The translations under genes were made by a program, and so were the position numbers. Shown here piece by piece: positions 13,704-14,201 of a DNA stretch of 14,201 nt. Origin of the DNA: Hyphomicrobiales bacterium (GTDB taxonomy: Bacteria; Pseudomonadota; Alphaproteobacteria; Rhizobiales; Aestuariivirgaceae); contig JANXRO010000035.1 of NCBI GenBank assembly GCA_025356765.1, positions 1 through 14,201 of the forward strand, read 5' to 3'. The notes below the pieces were generated by a model that ran no database searches, was not told where the DNA came from, and saw only the letters and a list, made by a program, of their open reading frames with translations. Position 1 is the stretch's first letter, and the number at the start of each line of letters is the position of its first letter.

Positions 13704-14201
13704 TTAACTTGCCGCGCGATGTGGCCCAAAGTCAGAGCAGCAATGCGCGCGGCCGTAAATGAAGCAATGCCTTGCAGATCTTTCTTGGGCATGAATTCCA
13801 CCATCGAAAACCCCGCGATGCGGGCCTTGGCTGCAACGCCCTCAATCAATTGTGTGACATGATGATAACTTAGTCCGCCAGGTGTTGGATAAGACACAGC
13901 GGGCATGATGGACGAGTCCAATCCATCAAGATCAAGCGTAATCAAACATTGTGATTGGGGTTCAATTTGTTCAAGCACTGAGGCAATGCCGTTGTTCAAA
14001 ATGTTTCTGGCCGGAATAATTCTGGCGCCCCAATCGCGCGCATATTCAACCTCTTCCGGCCTGGCGCTGCCAATGCCACGCGCCCCCACCTGCACAATGC
14101 GCCACACGTGCGCCTGTTCCGAGGCGCGGCGCATAGTGGATGAAAAGCCCATAACCTCGCCAAGCCTGTCATTGCGCCAATCGATGTGGGCATCAATTTG
14201 C
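13700..14201 (-). CDS. Agmatinase/arginase-family ureohydrolase, C-terminal part (5' end cut by window)
   Basis: The frame is open to the right edge (first full codon at 14200) and stops at 13700, giving 166 visible residues. Just inside the edge is QIDAHIDWRND, the DAHxD manganese-binding motif. The second metal motif is TLDLDGLDSSIMPAVSYPTP followed by GGLSYH, matching the family pattern D-x-D-x-x-D followed by P-x-P-G-G. The last 45 residues (ARIAGFSMVEFMPKKD...) are the normal C-terminal helices. Enzymes of this family release urea from agmatine, arginine, guanidinobutyrate and similar substrates using two Mn2+ ions. The missing N-terminal half holds the GGDH-type motif and substrate loop, so agmatine cannot be told from other guanidino compounds. 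The stop overlaps the transporter start by ATGA; this is the first visible gene of the operon. Confidence 0.9.
   Translation of the reverse strand, partial: QIDAHIDWRNDRLGEVMGFSSTMRRASEQAHVWRIVQVGARGIGSARPEEVEYARDWGARIIPARNILNNGIASVLEQIEPQSQCLITLDLDGLDSSIMPAVSYPTPGGLSYHHVTQLIEGVAAKARIAGFSMVEFMPKKDLQGIASFTAARIAALTLGHIARQVK

Noticed and set aside
1..14201. Dense TTGGCC hexamers through the window as a possible functional motif
   Set aside because: They follow mostly from Leu-Ala codon pairs (TTG GCC) and a preference for TTG and GCC codons, and show no special spacing or strand pattern.
1..14201. CRISPR array, prophage genes, transposases, tRNA or rRNA
   Set aside because: No regularly spaced repeats, no phage or transposase motifs, and no cloverleaf or rRNA-like stretch were found in the short gaps between genes.

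Overview
The window looks like chromosomal DNA of an alphaproteobacterium, most likely of the Hyphomicrobiales (rhizobia-like) group. This rests on the gene families: an EmrAB pump with a divergent TetR regulator, a rhizobial-type outer-membrane beta-barrel protein, an MltB-type lytic transglycosylase followed by a DUF459 SGNH-like protein, and galU close to gltBD. Base composition is near balanced, and TTG is a frequent Leu codon. Coding density is very high. No gap between genes exceeds about 125 bases, and I see no rRNA, tRNA, insertion sequence or CRISPR array.

Layout. (1) 1-2284: the last 50 codons of gltB and the complete gltD (glutamate synthase, ammonia assimilation). A VapBC-type toxin-antitoxin module on the opposite strand separates them, with a perfect inverted-repeat operator just upstream of gltD. 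(2) 2288-3619, minus: an outer-membrane beta-barrel protein that converges on gltD. (3) 3665-7072: a TetR repressor (minus) divergent from emrA-emrB (plus). The 121-base control region carries two GAACCGAAC-C-GTTCGGTTC-type operators that bracket overlapping, face-to-face promoters. (4) 7134-9269: galU (minus) and galE (plus), divergent, for UDP-glucose and UDP-galactose supply to surface polysaccharides. (5) 9355-11622: a secreted lytic murein transglycosylase and an SGNH/DUF459-like periplasmic protein, 9 bases apart. (6) 11635-14201, minus: a tightly coupled operon with ATGA overlaps. It encodes an agmatinase/arginase-family ureohydrolase (5' end cut by the window edge), a two-domain chromate-type transporter and a class I amidotransferase of the gamma-glutamyl-GABA hydrolase type.

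Functional themes are nitrogen assimilation and polyamine/guanidino-nitrogen turnover (gltBD, ureohydrolase, amidotransferase), cell-envelope building (galU, galE, lytic transglycosylase, outer-membrane protein) and regulated efflux (emrAB).

The most interesting points are the toxin-antitoxin module lodged between gltB and gltD with an operator that could also touch gltD transcription, the symmetric TetR/emrAB control region, the ureohydrolase-CHR transporter-amidotransferase operon, the C-terminal extension of GalU, and the SGNH-like protein without the usual catalytic Ser and His. I do not see a clearly new multi-gene system here. Everything is read from sequence alone, with no database searches.
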